41,716 bases of DNA from Methylobacterium tarhaniae (GTDB lineage: Bacteria; Pseudomonadota; Alphaproteobacteria; Rhizobiales; Beijerinckiaceae): contig NZ_LABZ01000045.1 of assembly GCF_001043955.1 (NCBI RefSeq), forward strand, positions 1 to 41,716, in the 5' to 3' direction. Position 1 is the first letter of the stretch, and every line of letters starts with the position of its first letter. Below the pieces are notes generated by a model. The model saw only the letters and a program-made list of their open reading frames with translations, was not told the DNA's origin and searched no databases. Below, piece by piece: positions 1 through 8,170 of the stretch. The position numbers were made by a program, and so were the translations under genes.

Positions 1-231
1 GTCTTCTCCTCCGGCCAGACGGTGCGGCAGGCGCCCGGCACCTACGCGGCGCTCGGCTCCACCGACCTCATCGTCACGGCGGGCGGCGGCATCGTCGCCC
101 ATCCGGGTGGGCCCGGCGAGGGGGTGGCGGCCCTGCGCCAGGCCTGGGAGGCGGCGGTGGCGGGGATCCCGCTCGGCCACCACGCCCGCACCCATCCGGC
201 TTTGGCGCAGGCGCTGGAGGGCGCGGCATGA
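1..231 (+). CDS. RuBisCO-like protein (form IV family), 3' end only
   Basis: The reading frame is open from the first base and closes with TGA at 229-231, so only about 76 C-terminal residues are visible. They carry the glycine-rich stretch GGGIVAHPGGP followed by GVAALRQAWEAAVAG. This corresponds to the C-terminal phosphate-binding loop and helix of the RuBisCO large-chain fold, where true RuBisCO has a GGG-IGHP-G loop. The stop overlaps the start of the DUF1537 kinase by four bases (ATGA), so the two are translationally coupled. RuBisCO-like proteins beside DUF1537 kinases are known from the apiose/3-oxo-isoapionate pathway, where the RLP is the 3-oxo-isoapionate-4-phosphate decarboxylase (OiaX) or transcarboxylase/hydrolase (OiaT). 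Which of the two this is cannot be told from the tail. Confidence 0.8.
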   Translation, partial: VFSSGQTVRQAPGTYAALGSTDLIVTAGGGIVAHPGGPGEGVAALRQAWEAAVAGIPLGHHARTHPALAQALEGAA

Positions 232-1619
232 GCGCAGGGTCCAGGAATCGTCGCCCGCTCCCCGACGGCCCCCTCGTCGCCTTCTACGGCGACGACTTCA
301 CCGGCTCCTCGGCGGCGATGGAGGTGCTGGCCTTCGCCGGGCTCGAGACCGTGCTGTTCCTCGCGGCCCCGAGCGCGGACCGCCTGAAGGCCTTCGCGGG
401 CGCCCGCGCCATCGGCATCGCCGGAATCGCCCGCTCCCAGCCGCCGTCCTGGATGGACCGGGAGCTGCCCCCCGCCTTCCGGCTCCTCGCCTCGCTCGAG
501 GCGCCGGTCGCGCACTACAAGGCCTGCTCGACCTTCGATTCGGCGCCGCATGTCGGCTCGATCGGCCGGGCCGCCGAGATCGGCCGAGACGTCTTCTCCG
601 GCGACTGGACCCCGATGGTCGTCGCCGATCCGGGGATGGGACGCTACCAGAGCTTCGGCCACCTCTTCGCGATGGCGGGCGGAACCGGCTACCGGCTCGA
701 CCGCCACCCGACCATGGCCCGCCACCCGGTCACGCCGATGGACGAGGCGGATCTCGGCCGCCACCTCGCCCGCCAGACGGCGTTGCCGGTCGGCCTCGTC
801 GACTTCGTGGCGATGAAGCGGGGGGAGGGCGATGCGGCGCTCGCCCGGGCGCGAGAGGCGGGCGCGGCGATCGTCTCCCTCGACGTGCTCGATGCCGAGA
901 CCCTGGCCGAGGCCGGCCGGCTGATCTGGGAACGGGGCGGGCGCCCCGTCTTCGCGGTCGGCTCGCAGGGGGTCGAGGCCGCCCTCGTGGCGTATTGGCG
1001 CGCCGCCGGCCTCCTGCCCGCCGAGCCGCCGGTCTCCCGGTGCGCCTCCGTGGAGCGGATCGCGGCCGTGTCCGGCTCGGTCTCGCCGGCGACGGCCGGC
1101 CAGATCGCCCACGCCCTCGACCGGGGCTTCGCCGGCATCCGGCTCGATGCCCGCCTCGTGGTCGACGAGCCGGCCTTCGCCCGGGAGATCGGCCGGGCGG
1201 CCGAGGCGGCGGCCCGGGCCCTCGGCGAGGGCCGCGATCCCCTGGTCTACAGCGCCACCGGCCCGGACGACCCGGCCGTCGCCGCCCTGCGGGAGGCGGT
1301 CGCGGCGGCGCATCTCGATCCGGTTCTGGCGAGCGAGCGGCTCGGGGCCGGGCTCGGGCGGGCCCTGCGGGAGATCGTGCTGGCGGCGGGCCTGACCCGG
1401 GCGGTGATCGCCGGCGGCGACACGTCGGGCCACGCCGCGATGCAGCTCGGGATCGACGCGCTCACCGCGCTCGGCCCCCTCGATCCGGGCTCGCCGCTCT
1501 GCCGCGCGCACGGTGCCGACACGCCCCTCGACGGGCTCGAACTGGCGCTCAAGGGCGGCCAGGTCGGCCGTCCCGACTTCTTCCTGGCCGTCAAGCAGGG
1601 CGGCCGCACCCCTTCGTGA
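228..1619 (+). CDS. oiaK: Four-carbon acid sugar kinase family (DUF1537); probable 3-oxo-isoapionate kinase
   Basis: This 463-residue protein belongs to the DUF1537 ATP-dependent sugar-acid kinases. Near the N terminus it has YGDDFTGSSAAMEVL (DDxTG at residues 22-26), the sugar-acid binding signature of the family. Near the C terminus it has GGDTSG and KGGQVG, the nucleotide-binding loops of the second domain. The length is normal and the protein is predicted to be soluble and cytoplasmic. The start ATG overlaps the stop of the RuBisCO-like protein gene. That pairing is the basis for proposing 3-oxo-isoapionate 4-kinase (OiaK). Other DUF1537 kinases act on threonate, erythronate or 3-dehydro-tetronates, so the substrate is inferred from context rather than from residues. 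The symbol is provisional. Confidence 0.72.
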   Translation: MSAGSRNRRPLPDGPLVAFYGDDFTGSSAAMEVLAFAGLETVLFLAAPSADRLKAFAGARAIGIAGIARSQPPSWMDRELPPAFRLLASLEAPVAHYKACSTFDSAPHVGSIGRAAEIGRDVFSGDWTPMVVADPGMGRYQSFGHLFAMAGGTGYRLDRHPTMARHPVTPMDEADLGRHLARQTALPVGLVDFVAMKRGEGDAALARAREAGAAIVSLDVLDAETLAEAGRLIWERGGRPVFAVGSQGVEAALVAYWRAAGLLPAEPPVSRCASVERIAAVSGSVSPATAGQIAHALDRGFAGIRLDARLVVDEPAFAREIGRAAEAAARALGEGRDPLVYSATGPDDPAVAALREAVAAAHLDPVLASERLGAGLGRALREIVLAAGLTRAVIAGGDTSGHAAMQLGIDALTALGPLDPGSPLCRAHGADTPLDGLELALKGGQVGRPDFFLAVKQGGRTPS

Positions 1620-1643
1620 GGCGATGGACGTGAGGAGATCGAC

Positions 1644-2414
1644 ATGACGCAGCGGCTCGCAGGCAAGGTCGCCCTCGTGACCGGGGCGGCGCGGGGCATC
1701 GGCTTCGCCGTCGCGGCCGCCTTCGTGCGCGAGGGCGCGACGGTCGTCGTCGCCGACCTGAACGGGGCGGGCGCGGCAGAGGCCGCCGCGTCCCTCGGCG
1801 AGTCGGCGATGCCCGTCACCGTCGACGTCGCCGATCCGGATTCGGTCGCCGCGATGATGGCGGCGATCCTCTCGGCCCATGGCCGCGTCGACATCCTGGT
1901 CAACAATGCGGGGATCGGCGCCAACACGCCGTTCCTGGAGACGAGCCTCGCCGACTGGAACCGCATCATCGGCGTGAACCTCACCGGCGCCTTCATGGTG
2001 GCGCAGGCCTGCGCCCGCGAGATGGTGCGCACCGGCGGCGGCAAGATCATCAACATCGCCTCGCTGTCGGGCCAGCGCGGCGGCAACGGCCGGGCGGCCT
2101 ACGGCTCGGCCAAGGCGGGGCTCGAGCTCCTGACCAAGGTGATGGCGGTGGAGCTCGCGCACGCCAACATCAACGTCAACAACATCGCGCCGGGCGCGAT
2201 CGAGACCGAGATCGCCAAGGCGATGCACGACCGGGCGACCCGGGCCGCCTACGCCGCCCGGATTCCGATGACCCGCTACGGCACGCCGGAGGAGATCGCG
2301 GATGCCGCCGTGTTCCTGTGCTCGGACGAGGCCCGCTACATCCACGGCCACACCCTCAACGTCGATGGAGGTTTTCGCGAGGCGGGCTTGATGTTCACGC
2401 GGGACGCGGGCTGA
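1644..2414 (+). CDS. SDR-family NAD(P)-dependent oxidoreductase
   Basis: A classical short-chain dehydrogenase of 256 residues. It shows the cofactor motif TGAARGIG (13-20), Asp38 after the second beta strand (suggesting NAD preference), NNAG (87-90), and the catalytic set Ser140, Tyr153 and Lys157 in YGSAK. The usual C-terminal VDGG closes the fold. A strong ribosome site (GAGGAG) lies six to seven bases before the ATG. The gene follows the kinase after 24 bases and is very likely in the same operon. It probably oxidises or reduces a polyol, sugar acid or lactone feeding the RLP/kinase pathway. The substrate is unknown and the family gives no further clue. Confidence 0.85.
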   Translation: MTQRLAGKVALVTGAARGIGFAVAAAFVREGATVVVADLNGAGAAEAAASLGESAMPVTVDVADPDSVAAMMAAILSAHGRVDILVNNAGIGANTPFLETSLADWNRIIGVNLTGAFMVAQACAREMVRTGGGKIINIASLSGQRGGNGRAAYGSAKAGLELLTKVMAVELAHANINVNNIAPGAIETEIAKAMHDRATRAAYAARIPMTRYGTPEEIADAAVFLCSDEARYIHGHTLNVDGGFREAGLMFTRDAG

Positions 2415-2677
2415 CCGGCCGGGGCCGATGGCGACAGGGGCCAGGGTGTCGCGCGCAAGGGCCCCCGAAATCGGTCCGGCGCCGCTCGTGACCCCGTCGA
2501 GAGCCTCGATCGGCTGGGCCAGCTTTCGGAGCGACGCCGTCCCGGCTCACCACCACCTGCATTGCCGCGAGGGAGCGGGACGGGGATAGCGGGGATCGCG
2601 GTGCGGCTCCGCACACGCCCTCAGGGATAGGGACAATTTGAGCGACCCGGTACAGGCCGTGTTCCGGCGCTGCTCGG

Positions 2678-3238
2678 ATGTTCGTGCGCATGGACAGCGA
2701 GGCGAACACGCTCATGACGACGACATCCGCCCAAGAGACCCCCGCCCAAGAGACACCCGCCCTAGAGAACGGCCTCCAGGCGCGTGAAGACGACACCTTG
2801 ACGGGCCTTCGGCCCGGGCAGAACAGCGACCGGCTCGCCGAACGCCGCGGCGGACGCATCCTCGCGAACGTCGCGCGCCTGAGCCTGGCCGCGGGCTGCG
2901 CGCTCGCGCTCTCCGCCTGCGTGACCCCGCAGGAGCAGCGTGCGATGGATCAGCGGCAATGCTACGAGTTCGGGTTCGAGACGGCGACGGACAGTTTTGC
3001 CCAGTGCATGATGGGCCTGAGCCAGCAGCGCACCCAGATCCAGGCCAACCGCGACATGCAGGCCCGGGCGCAACTCGCCGAACAGAACCGCCAGCGCGAG
3101 GCGCAGCAGGAACTCTACAAGGTCCTCAGCATCCAGCGCAGCGGCGACAAGTCGTTCCCCGTCTGCGGAGCATCCATCTCCGGCGGCATGGATCGCAACA
3201 CCATGACCTGGTACGGCCCGAACTGCCGCAGCCGCTGA
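2678..3238 (+). CDS. Putative lipoprotein or membrane-anchored hypothetical protein
   Basis: I do not recognise a family. The protein is 186 residues from the first ATG. It has a low-complexity N-terminal 55 residues including AQETPAQETPALEN, then a hydrophobic stretch ending in the lipobox-like LSAC near residue 80. Next comes a Gln/Arg-rich, probably coiled helical segment (about 100-150) and a C-terminal part with a Cys pair. The lipobox suggests an envelope lipoprotein, but a signal peptide beginning some 55 residues in is abnormal. Either the real start is a downstream non-ATG codon or the protein is anchored by an internal helix. ATGs at 2690 and 2714 are alternatives, and none has a convincing ribosome site. 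Three 15-bp tandem units encode the ETPAQ-like repeat. Confidence 0.6.
   Translation: MFVRMDSEANTLMTTTSAQETPAQETPALENGLQAREDDTLTGLRPGQNSDRLAERRGGRILANVARLSLAAGCALALSACVTPQEQRAMDQRQCYEFGFETATDSFAQCMMGLSQQRTQIQANRDMQARAQLAEQNRQREAQQELYKVLSIQRSGDKSFPVCGASISGGMDRNTMTWYGPNCRSR
2728..2772 (+). repeat. Three 15-bp tandem units in the lipoprotein gene
   Basis: Units at 2728-2742, 2743-2757 and 2758-2772 follow cgcccaagagacccc. The second unit differs by one base and the third is more diverged. The period is five codons, so the repeat preserves frame and encodes AQETP-like pentapeptides close to the possible start codons. Confidence 0.85.
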
Positions 3239-3396
3239 GCGGATGCCACAGGGAGCCGATCCCTCGATCCGCGCTCGCTCCCGGCACGCAGGGCGGGCCC
3301 CCGCACCGGTGAGCGGCGGCAAAGCCCGGCGTCAGGCTCAGTGCTTTCGATCGCGGGTGCAGGACGCGAGAGCATCCACCACGCGGCATGCGGACC

Positions 3397-5013
3397 TTAC
3401 CCTGCCGCCACCGCCGCCGACCACGGCGAGGCGACGTCGCTGCACCCCGTGGCCTCGCCGCTCTCCAGCCGCACGAAGTTCGGGCAGGCGAAGTTGATCG
3501 GCAGGACGCCGTGCTCCACCACCGTGAGCGGGCCCGCCGCCGCGAGGGCATCGCGCACCTCCTGCGGGAGGCGGGCATCCGCGCTCGTGCCCTCCGGGCC
3601 CGAGACGTCGATGCGGGGGCTGTGGGCCGCGGCGCCCGCCTCCATGCCGAAATCGAGGAGGAAGGCGAGGGTCTGGTAGACGCTCGCCAGGATGCGCCGC
3701 CCGCCCGACGCGCCGGCGGCGAGGCGCGGGCCCTCGCCGGTCCGCGGCGTGACGATGACCGGGCACATGTTGCAGAGCGGGCGCGCGCCCGCGGCGATCG
3801 GGTTGGCGCTGCCGGGGCGTGGATCGAACCACATCACGCCGTTGTTCATCAGCACCCCGGTCTTCGGCAGCACGACCCGGCTGCCCATCGAGGAGAGCAG
3901 CGTCGTCGTCACGGATACCAGCATCCCGTCCCGGTCGACGACGGTGAGGTGCGTCGTGCAGGTGTCGCCCGGCTCCAGGGCCGTGCCCAAGCCTGCTTCG
4001 CCCGAGCCCGCTGCGCCCAGTCCCGCGAGGCGGCGGGCATAGGCGTCGCGCATCACCGTCGAGAGCGCGGAGAACCAGGCGGCGTCCGGGCCTGGGCGGG
4101 GGAGGGCGACATCCGCCATGCCGGCGACGACGTCGGCGAGCGTCGGCGCCGCGGTGAGCCCGCCCGCCGTGTGGACGAGGTGGTCGTCGCGCCACGCGAT
4201 CGTCGGTGCGTCGCGGAGCACCGCGCGGCAGCGGGCCAGGTCCTCCCGATCCACGATGCCGCCGAGGGCCGCGATGTCGGCGGCGAGGTCGCGGGCGATC
4301 CCGCCCTCGTAGAAGTCGCGCAGGCCGCCATCCGCCAGCCGCTCCAGCGTCTCGGCCAGGCGGCCGAGCGGCAGGAAGCCGGGCGTGCCCTGGTAGGGCG
4401 GGACCGGCGGCAGGCCGCCCGGCAGGTAGATCCGCGCGCTCTCCTCGTAGAGCCGCAGCACCGAGGCCGAGGAGGCGATCTTCAGGGTGGTGTACCAGTC
4501 CTGGGCAAGGCCCCGCCGCGCCAGGGCGAGGGCCGGCGCCAGGAGGTCCGCGACCGGGCGGCCGGTCCCGAACGCCTCGTGCAGCGCGGCGTAGCCCGCC
4601 ACCGCCGAGGGGATGCAGAACGACAGCGGCCCGTGGACGTTGCGATCGCCCTCGACCTCCGGCCAGGTGAACAGGTCGCGCTTCTCCCGGCCGGTGAGGG
4701 GATAGTCGGCGGCCCGGGTGTTGCGGCTCGAGACCGGTCCGAAATCGACGACGGTCGCCCGGGTGGCGCCGGCCGGCAGCACCAGCGCGAAGCCGATGCC
4801 GCCGAGCCCGCTGTTCCAGGGCTCGACCGCCGCGAGCGCGAAGGCGGTGGCGAAGGCCGCGTCGGCGGCGTTGCCGCCCGCAGCCAGGATCGCCGCTCCG
4901 GCCTCGGCGGCCTCGCGGTTCTGCGCCACCACGATGCCGTCCCGGCCCGACGCGACCGGCTTCGTCACCGTCCAGTTCTGCGTCCGATAGGGCGTGCTGT
5001 CGTGAGCCGGCAT
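3397..5013 (-). CDS. Gamma-glutamyltransferase family protein
   Basis: An N-terminal-nucleophile hydrolase of 538 residues. The autoprocessing site is TCTTHLTVVD, so Thr353 should become the N terminus of the small subunit and the catalytic nucleophile. In E. coli GGT the small subunit starts TTHYSVVD. The N-terminal part has NREAAEAGAAILAAGGNAAD and a later GASGGRRI loop, both typical. There is no signal peptide, unlike periplasmic GGTs, so a cytosolic glutathione or gamma-glutamyl peptide hydrolase of the YwrD-like kind is more likely. The start at 5013 is chosen because GGAGG lies seven bases upstream and similarity begins there. The open frame continues 55 residues further upstream without family resemblance. 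The gene converges with the lipoprotein gene and appears monocistronic. Confidence 0.85.
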   Translation of the reverse strand: MPAHDSTPYRTQNWTVTKPVASGRDGIVVAQNREAAEAGAAILAAGGNAADAAFATAFALAAVEPWNSGLGGIGFALVLPAGATRATVVDFGPVSSRNTRAADYPLTGREKRDLFTWPEVEGDRNVHGPLSFCIPSAVAGYAALHEAFGTGRPVADLLAPALALARRGLAQDWYTTLKIASSASVLRLYEESARIYLPGGLPPVPPYQGTPGFLPLGRLAETLERLADGGLRDFYEGGIARDLAADIAALGGIVDREDLARCRAVLRDAPTIAWRDDHLVHTAGGLTAAPTLADVVAGMADVALPRPGPDAAWFSALSTVMRDAYARRLAGLGAAGSGEAGLGTALEPGDTCTTHLTVVDRDGMLVSVTTTLLSSMGSRVVLPKTGVLMNNGVMWFDPRPGSANPIAAGARPLCNMCPVIVTPRTGEGPRLAAGASGGRRILASVYQTLAFLLDFGMEAGAAAHSPRIDVSGPEGTSADARLPQEVRDALAAAGPLTVVEHGVLPINFACPNFVRLESGEATGCSDVASPWSAAVAAG

Positions 5014-5282
5014 CGAGATCCTCCCGGGCGCGCCGGCCGCCTCGCGGCCGGGCCTTGCGTCGCCCGAGGATGACCGGCGGAGGGCGCTGCGCCAAGCGCC
5101 GATCCGTCGACGGATGCCCGGGCGCATCGGCCCGATCCAGGTCCCGGCCACCGCCGGGACCGGCAGCGGGGGCGGCACCCGCGCGCCTCGGCACCGCCCC
5201 CCCGACCCGGACCATGACGGTGCCGGCCGCCGCCCCGCTGCCCACCGACCCGTCCCGCCGAGGTCGCGGCGGGACCGGTCCC

Positions 5283-5789
5283 TTACTCCTCGGCGGCGGC
5301 CTCGGCCTTCCGCGGACGGCCGCGGCGCGCCGGAGCGGCCGGCTCGGGCTTCGCCTCGGCCTGCGCCTTCGCGGCGGCGCGCTCGCGCCGGATCTGGCCG
5401 AGGCCGAGGCTCTTGGCGAGTTCGGAGCGCTGGGCCGCGTAATTGGCCGCGACCATCGGGTAGTCGTAGGGCAGGCCGAATTTCTGGCGGTACTCGTCCG
5501 GCGTGAAGCCGCGCGTCGTGAGGTGCCGCTTCAGGCTCTTGTACGGCTTGCCGTCCAGGAAGCTCGTGATGTGATCCGGCGTCACGGATTTCCGGATCTG
5601 CGCCGGGCTGACCTTGTGGTCCTCCTCCGGCTCGGCCGCCGGCTGGCCGATGCCGACGAGGGACGCGTGCACGGATGCAATCAGGCCGGGTAGATCTGCC
5701 GCCCGAACGTTGTTGTTCGAGACGTAGGCGCCGACGATGTCACTCGTCAGCTCGATCAGAGGGGAGGTGAGGGAGGTTGCGTCGTCCAT
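5283..5789 (-). CDS. MucR/Ros-family transcriptional regulator without the zinc cysteines, with an AT-hook-like tail
   Basis: This 168-residue protein has the MucR architecture: an acidic helical oligomerisation N terminus, then VTPDHITSF, LKRHLTTRGFTPDEYR, GLPYDYPMVAANYA and the terminal LAKSLGLGQ. The two zinc-binding cysteines of Agrobacterium Ros are Ser and Asp here. One His of the usual pair is replaced in HLTTRG. It therefore cannot bind zinc in the classical way, like the described zinc-less Ml/MucR proteins of Mesorhizobium. The C terminus is Ala/Lys rich and contains RRGRPRK, an AT-hook core that would grip AT-rich minor grooves. MucR proteins are H-NS-like silencers of surface polysaccharide, motility and horizontally acquired genes. 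A perfect dyad sits in its leader. Confidence 0.88.
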   Translation of the reverse strand: MDDATSLTSPLIELTSDIVGAYVSNNNVRAADLPGLIASVHASLVGIGQPAAEPEEDHKVSPAQIRKSVTPDHITSFLDGKPYKSLKRHLTTRGFTPDEYRQKFGLPYDYPMVAANYAAQRSELAKSLGLGQIRRERAAAKAQAEAKPEPAAPARRGRPRKAEAAAEE

Positions 5790-5804
5790 GTTTTATTCCA
5801 ATTT

Positions 5805-5822
5805 ATCACACGCTCCTGTGAT
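5805..5822. promoter_or_regulatory. Perfect dyad ATCACA-N6-TGTGAT upstream of the mucR-like gene
   Basis: ATCACA (5805-5810) and TGTGAT (5817-5822) form a perfect 18-bp inverted repeat, 16 bases before the regulator's start codon and inside an AT-rich patch. MucR proteins commonly autoregulate, so an operator or leader hairpin is possible. The half-sites are in the reverse order of a CRP site (TGTGA-N6-TCACA), so this is not a CRP box. Confidence 0.5.
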
Positions 5823-6074
5823 GGGCGCCGGTCGATCCAAGGTCAATCGGCTGGATCGAACAACCAGCAGATAAAATCGCCGGGCCGGCGGAACAGGTGG
5901 GGATTAAGCTTGTGAATAGGCAGGCGGGGCCGGATCGCCCGCGCGTCGGGCACAGGCCACGACAGGACCGGAAAGGGCCGCTTTCCCGGCGGGGATGCGA
6001 TCCCGTACGGCCCCGCTCGAACCCGGTGCCGACCTCGGCGTTCGCTCGTGGGGCAGCGTGCGGGAGCAGCAACC

Positions 6075-6284
6075 ATGGATGTCGGACGCAAGTCGGGGCG
6101 CCTCGGACGGGTCGTCGAGGTCGGAATCCGCGGCCAAGCCCGCTACGCCCGGATGGCGAGCGGCGAGACGATCTGGTGGGGCTCGGAGGAGGACGTGCCG
6201 GACCGGGTCGCCCTGGCGGCCGCCGCCCTGTGCGACGCCGCCGAGCGCGGGCGCGCGGCGGGGCGCGGGCGGGCGACACCCTGA
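6075..6284 (+). CDS. Small hypothetical protein (69 aa)
   Basis: An orphan reading frame starting MDVGRKSGRLGRVVEV, with GGGAG about nine bases before the ATG. It contains a compact central part (ARYARMASGETIWWGSEED) and an Ala/Arg-rich tail. No signal peptide, membrane helix or known domain is visible. The frame can be extended to an ATG at 6048, but the ribosome site favours 6075. It is divergent from the MucR-like gene across about 285 bases. I do not know a function. Coding is supported by the non-random composition of the central part, but the call remains tentative. Confidence 0.45.
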   Translation: MDVGRKSGRLGRVVEVGIRGQARYARMASGETIWWGSEEDVPDRVALAAAALCDAAERGRAAGRGRATP

Positions 6285-6312
6285 CCGTCCGCGGTGCGAT
6301 GCCGAAGGCGGC

Positions 6313-6387
6313 ATGAGCGCCGCGCGCTTACCGATCCATGAGCGCCGCGCGCTCACCGATCCATGAGCGCCGCGGGGTCACCGATAG
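6313..6387. repeat. Three 25-bp direct repeats at the 3' end of the ABC ATPase gene
   Basis: Units start at 6313, 6338 and 6363 with ATGAGCGCCGCG and end in ACCGATCC or ACCGATAG. The third unit includes the stop codon region of the minus-strand ATPase gene (TGA at 6378-6380). Units 1 and 2 look like duplications of the gene end and its immediate downstream sequence. Units 1 and 2 differ at one base. Confidence 0.85.
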
Positions 6388-7136
6388 AAGAACACGGTCC
6401 GGTAGCCCTTGACCGTCACCACCTCGACGTCGATTCCGTAGACCGCGCGCAGGACCTCCGGGGTCACGATCTCCTCCGGCGGGCCGACGGCCACGACCTT
6501 GCCGTCGCGCATCGCCACGATCTGGTCCGAGTAGCAGGACGCGAAGTTGATGTCGTGGAGCACCGCCACGATCGTCCGGCCGCGCTCGTCCACGGCCCGG
6601 CGCAGCAGGCCCATCATGGCGGCGGCGTGGCGCATGTCGAGGTTGTTCAGGGGCTCGTCGAGCAGGATGCAGTCGGTGTCCTGGGCGAGCACCATGGCGA
6701 TGTAGGCGCGCTGGCGCTGGCCGCCCGAGACCTCGTCGAGGAAGCGCTCGGCCAGGGGCTCGAGGTCGAGGAAGGCGAGCGCATCGGCGATCCGGGCGCG
6801 GTCGGCCTCCGTCAGCCGGCCCTTCGAATGCGGATAGCGCCCGAAGGCGACGAGGTCGCGGATCGTCACCCGGGCGGTGACGCCGTGCTCCTGGCGCAGG
6901 ATGCCGAGGCGCCGGGCCAGGACGTCGCCCGGGGTCGCACTCACGTCGAGCCCGTCGACGAAGGCGCGGCCGGCGCTCATCGGCAGGAGCCGGCTGATCA
7001 TCGACAGGACGCTCGACTTGCCGGCGCCGTTCGCCCCGATCACCGAGACGAAGGCGCGCTCCGGCATCCGCAACGAGACGCCGTCCACCACCACCGTGTC
7101 GCCGTAGCGGCGCGTGAGGTCTCGGGTCTCGATCAT
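6378..7136 (-). CDS. Siderophore ABC transporter ATP-binding protein (YclP/FatE/FepC type)
   Basis: A 252-residue ABC ATPase with Walker A GANGAGKSS (34-42), signature VSGGQRQR (from residue 136), Walker B CILLDEP (156-162), a D-loop NNLD and the switch His in VLHD. The C terminus VKGYRTVFFYR is typical of the iron-chelate subfamily that pairs with YclN/YclO permeases. The start at 7136 overlaps the stop of the upstream permease gene (ATGA), giving translational coupling. It energises uptake across the inner membrane of the metal-siderophore delivered by the binding protein encoded at the head of this four-gene operon. The metal may be iron or, if the linked chelator is lanthanophore-like, a lanthanide. 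Confidence 0.92.
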   Translation of the reverse strand: MIETRDLTRRYGDTVVVDGVSLRMPERAFVSVIGANGAGKSSVLSMISRLLPMSAGRAFVDGLDVSATPGDVLARRLGILRQEHGVTARVTIRDLVAFGRYPHSKGRLTEADRARIADALAFLDLEPLAERFLDEVSGGQRQRAYIAMVLAQDTDCILLDEPLNNLDMRHAAAMMGLLRRAVDERGRTIVAVLHDINFASCYSDQIVAMRDGKVVAVGPPEEIVTPEVLRAVYGIDVEVVTVKGYRTVFFYR

Positions 7137-8170
7137 CGGGCGCGTCTCGCGAGGAGGACCAGCAGGGTGAGGCCGCCCAGGAACTCGATCACGATCGACA
7201 GAGCGGCGTTCAGGGCGAAGACCCGCTCCAGGATGAGCTGGCCACCCACCAGGGTGATCGCCGCGACGAGCGCCGCCGCCGGCAGCACGAAGGCGTGGCG
7301 GTAGGTCGGCATCACCCGGTAGGCCAGGTTGGCGACGAGGAGCCCGAGGAAGGTCACCGGGCCGACGAGCGCCGTCGAGAGCGAGACCAGAAGCGCGACG
7401 AGGACCAGCACAAGGGTCAGCGTCCGCCGGTAATCGACCCCCAGCGCGATGGCCTCGTCGCGGCCGAGCAGCAGCACGTCGAGGCGGCCGACGAGCCGCC
7501 ACACCCCGAACCCGGCCGCCGCGAGACCGAGGGCGGCCAGCGCCAGCAAGTCCGGGTGGACGGTGTTGAAATTGGCGAAGAAGCTCGTCTGGAGCACGAC
7601 GAACTGGTTCGGGTCGAGCATCCGCTGCAGGAACTGCGACAGGCTGCGGAAGAGCACGCCGCAGACCACGCCGACGAGCAGCAGCAGATGCAGGCTGCGC
7701 TCGCCCCGCGCCAGGAGCCAGCGGTAGAGCAGGCACGCGAACAGCACCATCGCGCCGGCCTCGGCGAGGAAGCGCAGCCGCGGGTCGCCGAAACCCCCGC
7801 TCCCGACCGCGACGACGAGGCCGGTCTGGATCAGGCGGTAGAGCTCGTCGAAGCCCATGATCGCCGGCGTCAGGATCCGGTTGCCGGACACGGTCTGGAA
7901 CAGCACCGTCGCGGTGGCGACGGCGCAGGCCACGAGGAGCAACGAGGCGAGCTTGGTGCCGCGGAACGGCAGCACGAAGCCCCAGCGGCCATTGGCCCCC
8001 ACCGTCATGAAGGCGATGGCGAGCCCCAGGGCGGCGAGGGCGAGGAGCAGCAGCACCCGGGCCGGGCTCATGCGCACCCGCGCGAGGGCGCCGAGAGAAC
8101 GGCCGAGAAGACGGCCAAGGGGGCGGCCGAGCGAGCGACCGGGAGCGCTGTCGAGCGCACCGTCATGCAT
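7133..8170 (-). CDS. Iron-chelate ABC transporter permease (YclO/FatC type)
   Basis: A FecCD-family inner-membrane permease with multiple hydrophobic helices. Family signatures include TVLFQTVSGNRILTPAIMGF near the first helices and VGPVTFLGLLVANLAYR in the cytoplasmic coupling region. It is one of two permease subunits and forms a heterodimer with the product of the gene just upstream. The start at 8170 overlaps the upstream stop. An alternative ATG at 8071 begins MSPARVLLLLALAALG and matches the usual length of the family better. Between these two ATGs lies an unusual repeat GRSLGRPLGRLLGRSLG encoded by 12-bp tandem units. The extra 33 residues may be a repeat-expanded leader or untranslated. 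Confidence 0.88.
   Translation of the reverse strand: MHDGALDSAPGRSLGRPLGRLLGRSLGALARVRMSPARVLLLLALAALGLAIAFMTVGANGRWGFVLPFRGTKLASLLLVACAVATATVLFQTVSGNRILTPAIMGFDELYRLIQTGLVVAVGSGGFGDPRLRFLAEAGAMVLFACLLYRWLLARGERSLHLLLLVGVVCGVLFRSLSQFLQRMLDPNQFVVLQTSFFANFNTVHPDLLALAALGLAAAGFGVWRLVGRLDVLLLGRDEAIALGVDYRRTLTLVLVLVALLVSLSTALVGPVTFLGLLVANLAYRVMPTYRHAFVLPAAALVAAITLVGGQLILERVFALNAALSIVIEFLGGLTLLVLLARRAR
8090..8137 (-). repeat. Four 12-bp tandem units at the permease N terminus
   Basis: Four consecutive 12-bp units (8090-8101, 8102-8113, 8114-8125, 8126-8137) encode the tetrapeptide series GR(S/P/L)L between the two candidate start codons of the permease. They are frame-preserving and moderately diverged. 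Confidence 0.75.

Noticed and set aside
42..2351. 769-residue open frame on the minus strand opposite the kinase and SDR genes
   Set aside because: It is a GC-rich shadow rich in Arg, Gly and Ala without any family motif. The plus-strand genes there have clear motifs and coupled starts.
3338..5245. 635-residue minus-strand frame overlapping the gamma-glutamyltransferase gene in another frame
   Set aside because: Arg/Gly/Pro-rich shadow of the real gene. The frame encoding the TTH nucleophile motif is the coding one.
5805..5822. CRP-type binding site before the mucR-like gene
   Set aside because: The half-sites are in the opposite order (TCACA then TGTGA), so it is a different dyad.
6313..6387. 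CRISPR-like array from three 25-bp repeats
   Set aside because: The units are directly adjacent with no spacers and include the end of the ATPase gene. They are tandem duplications.
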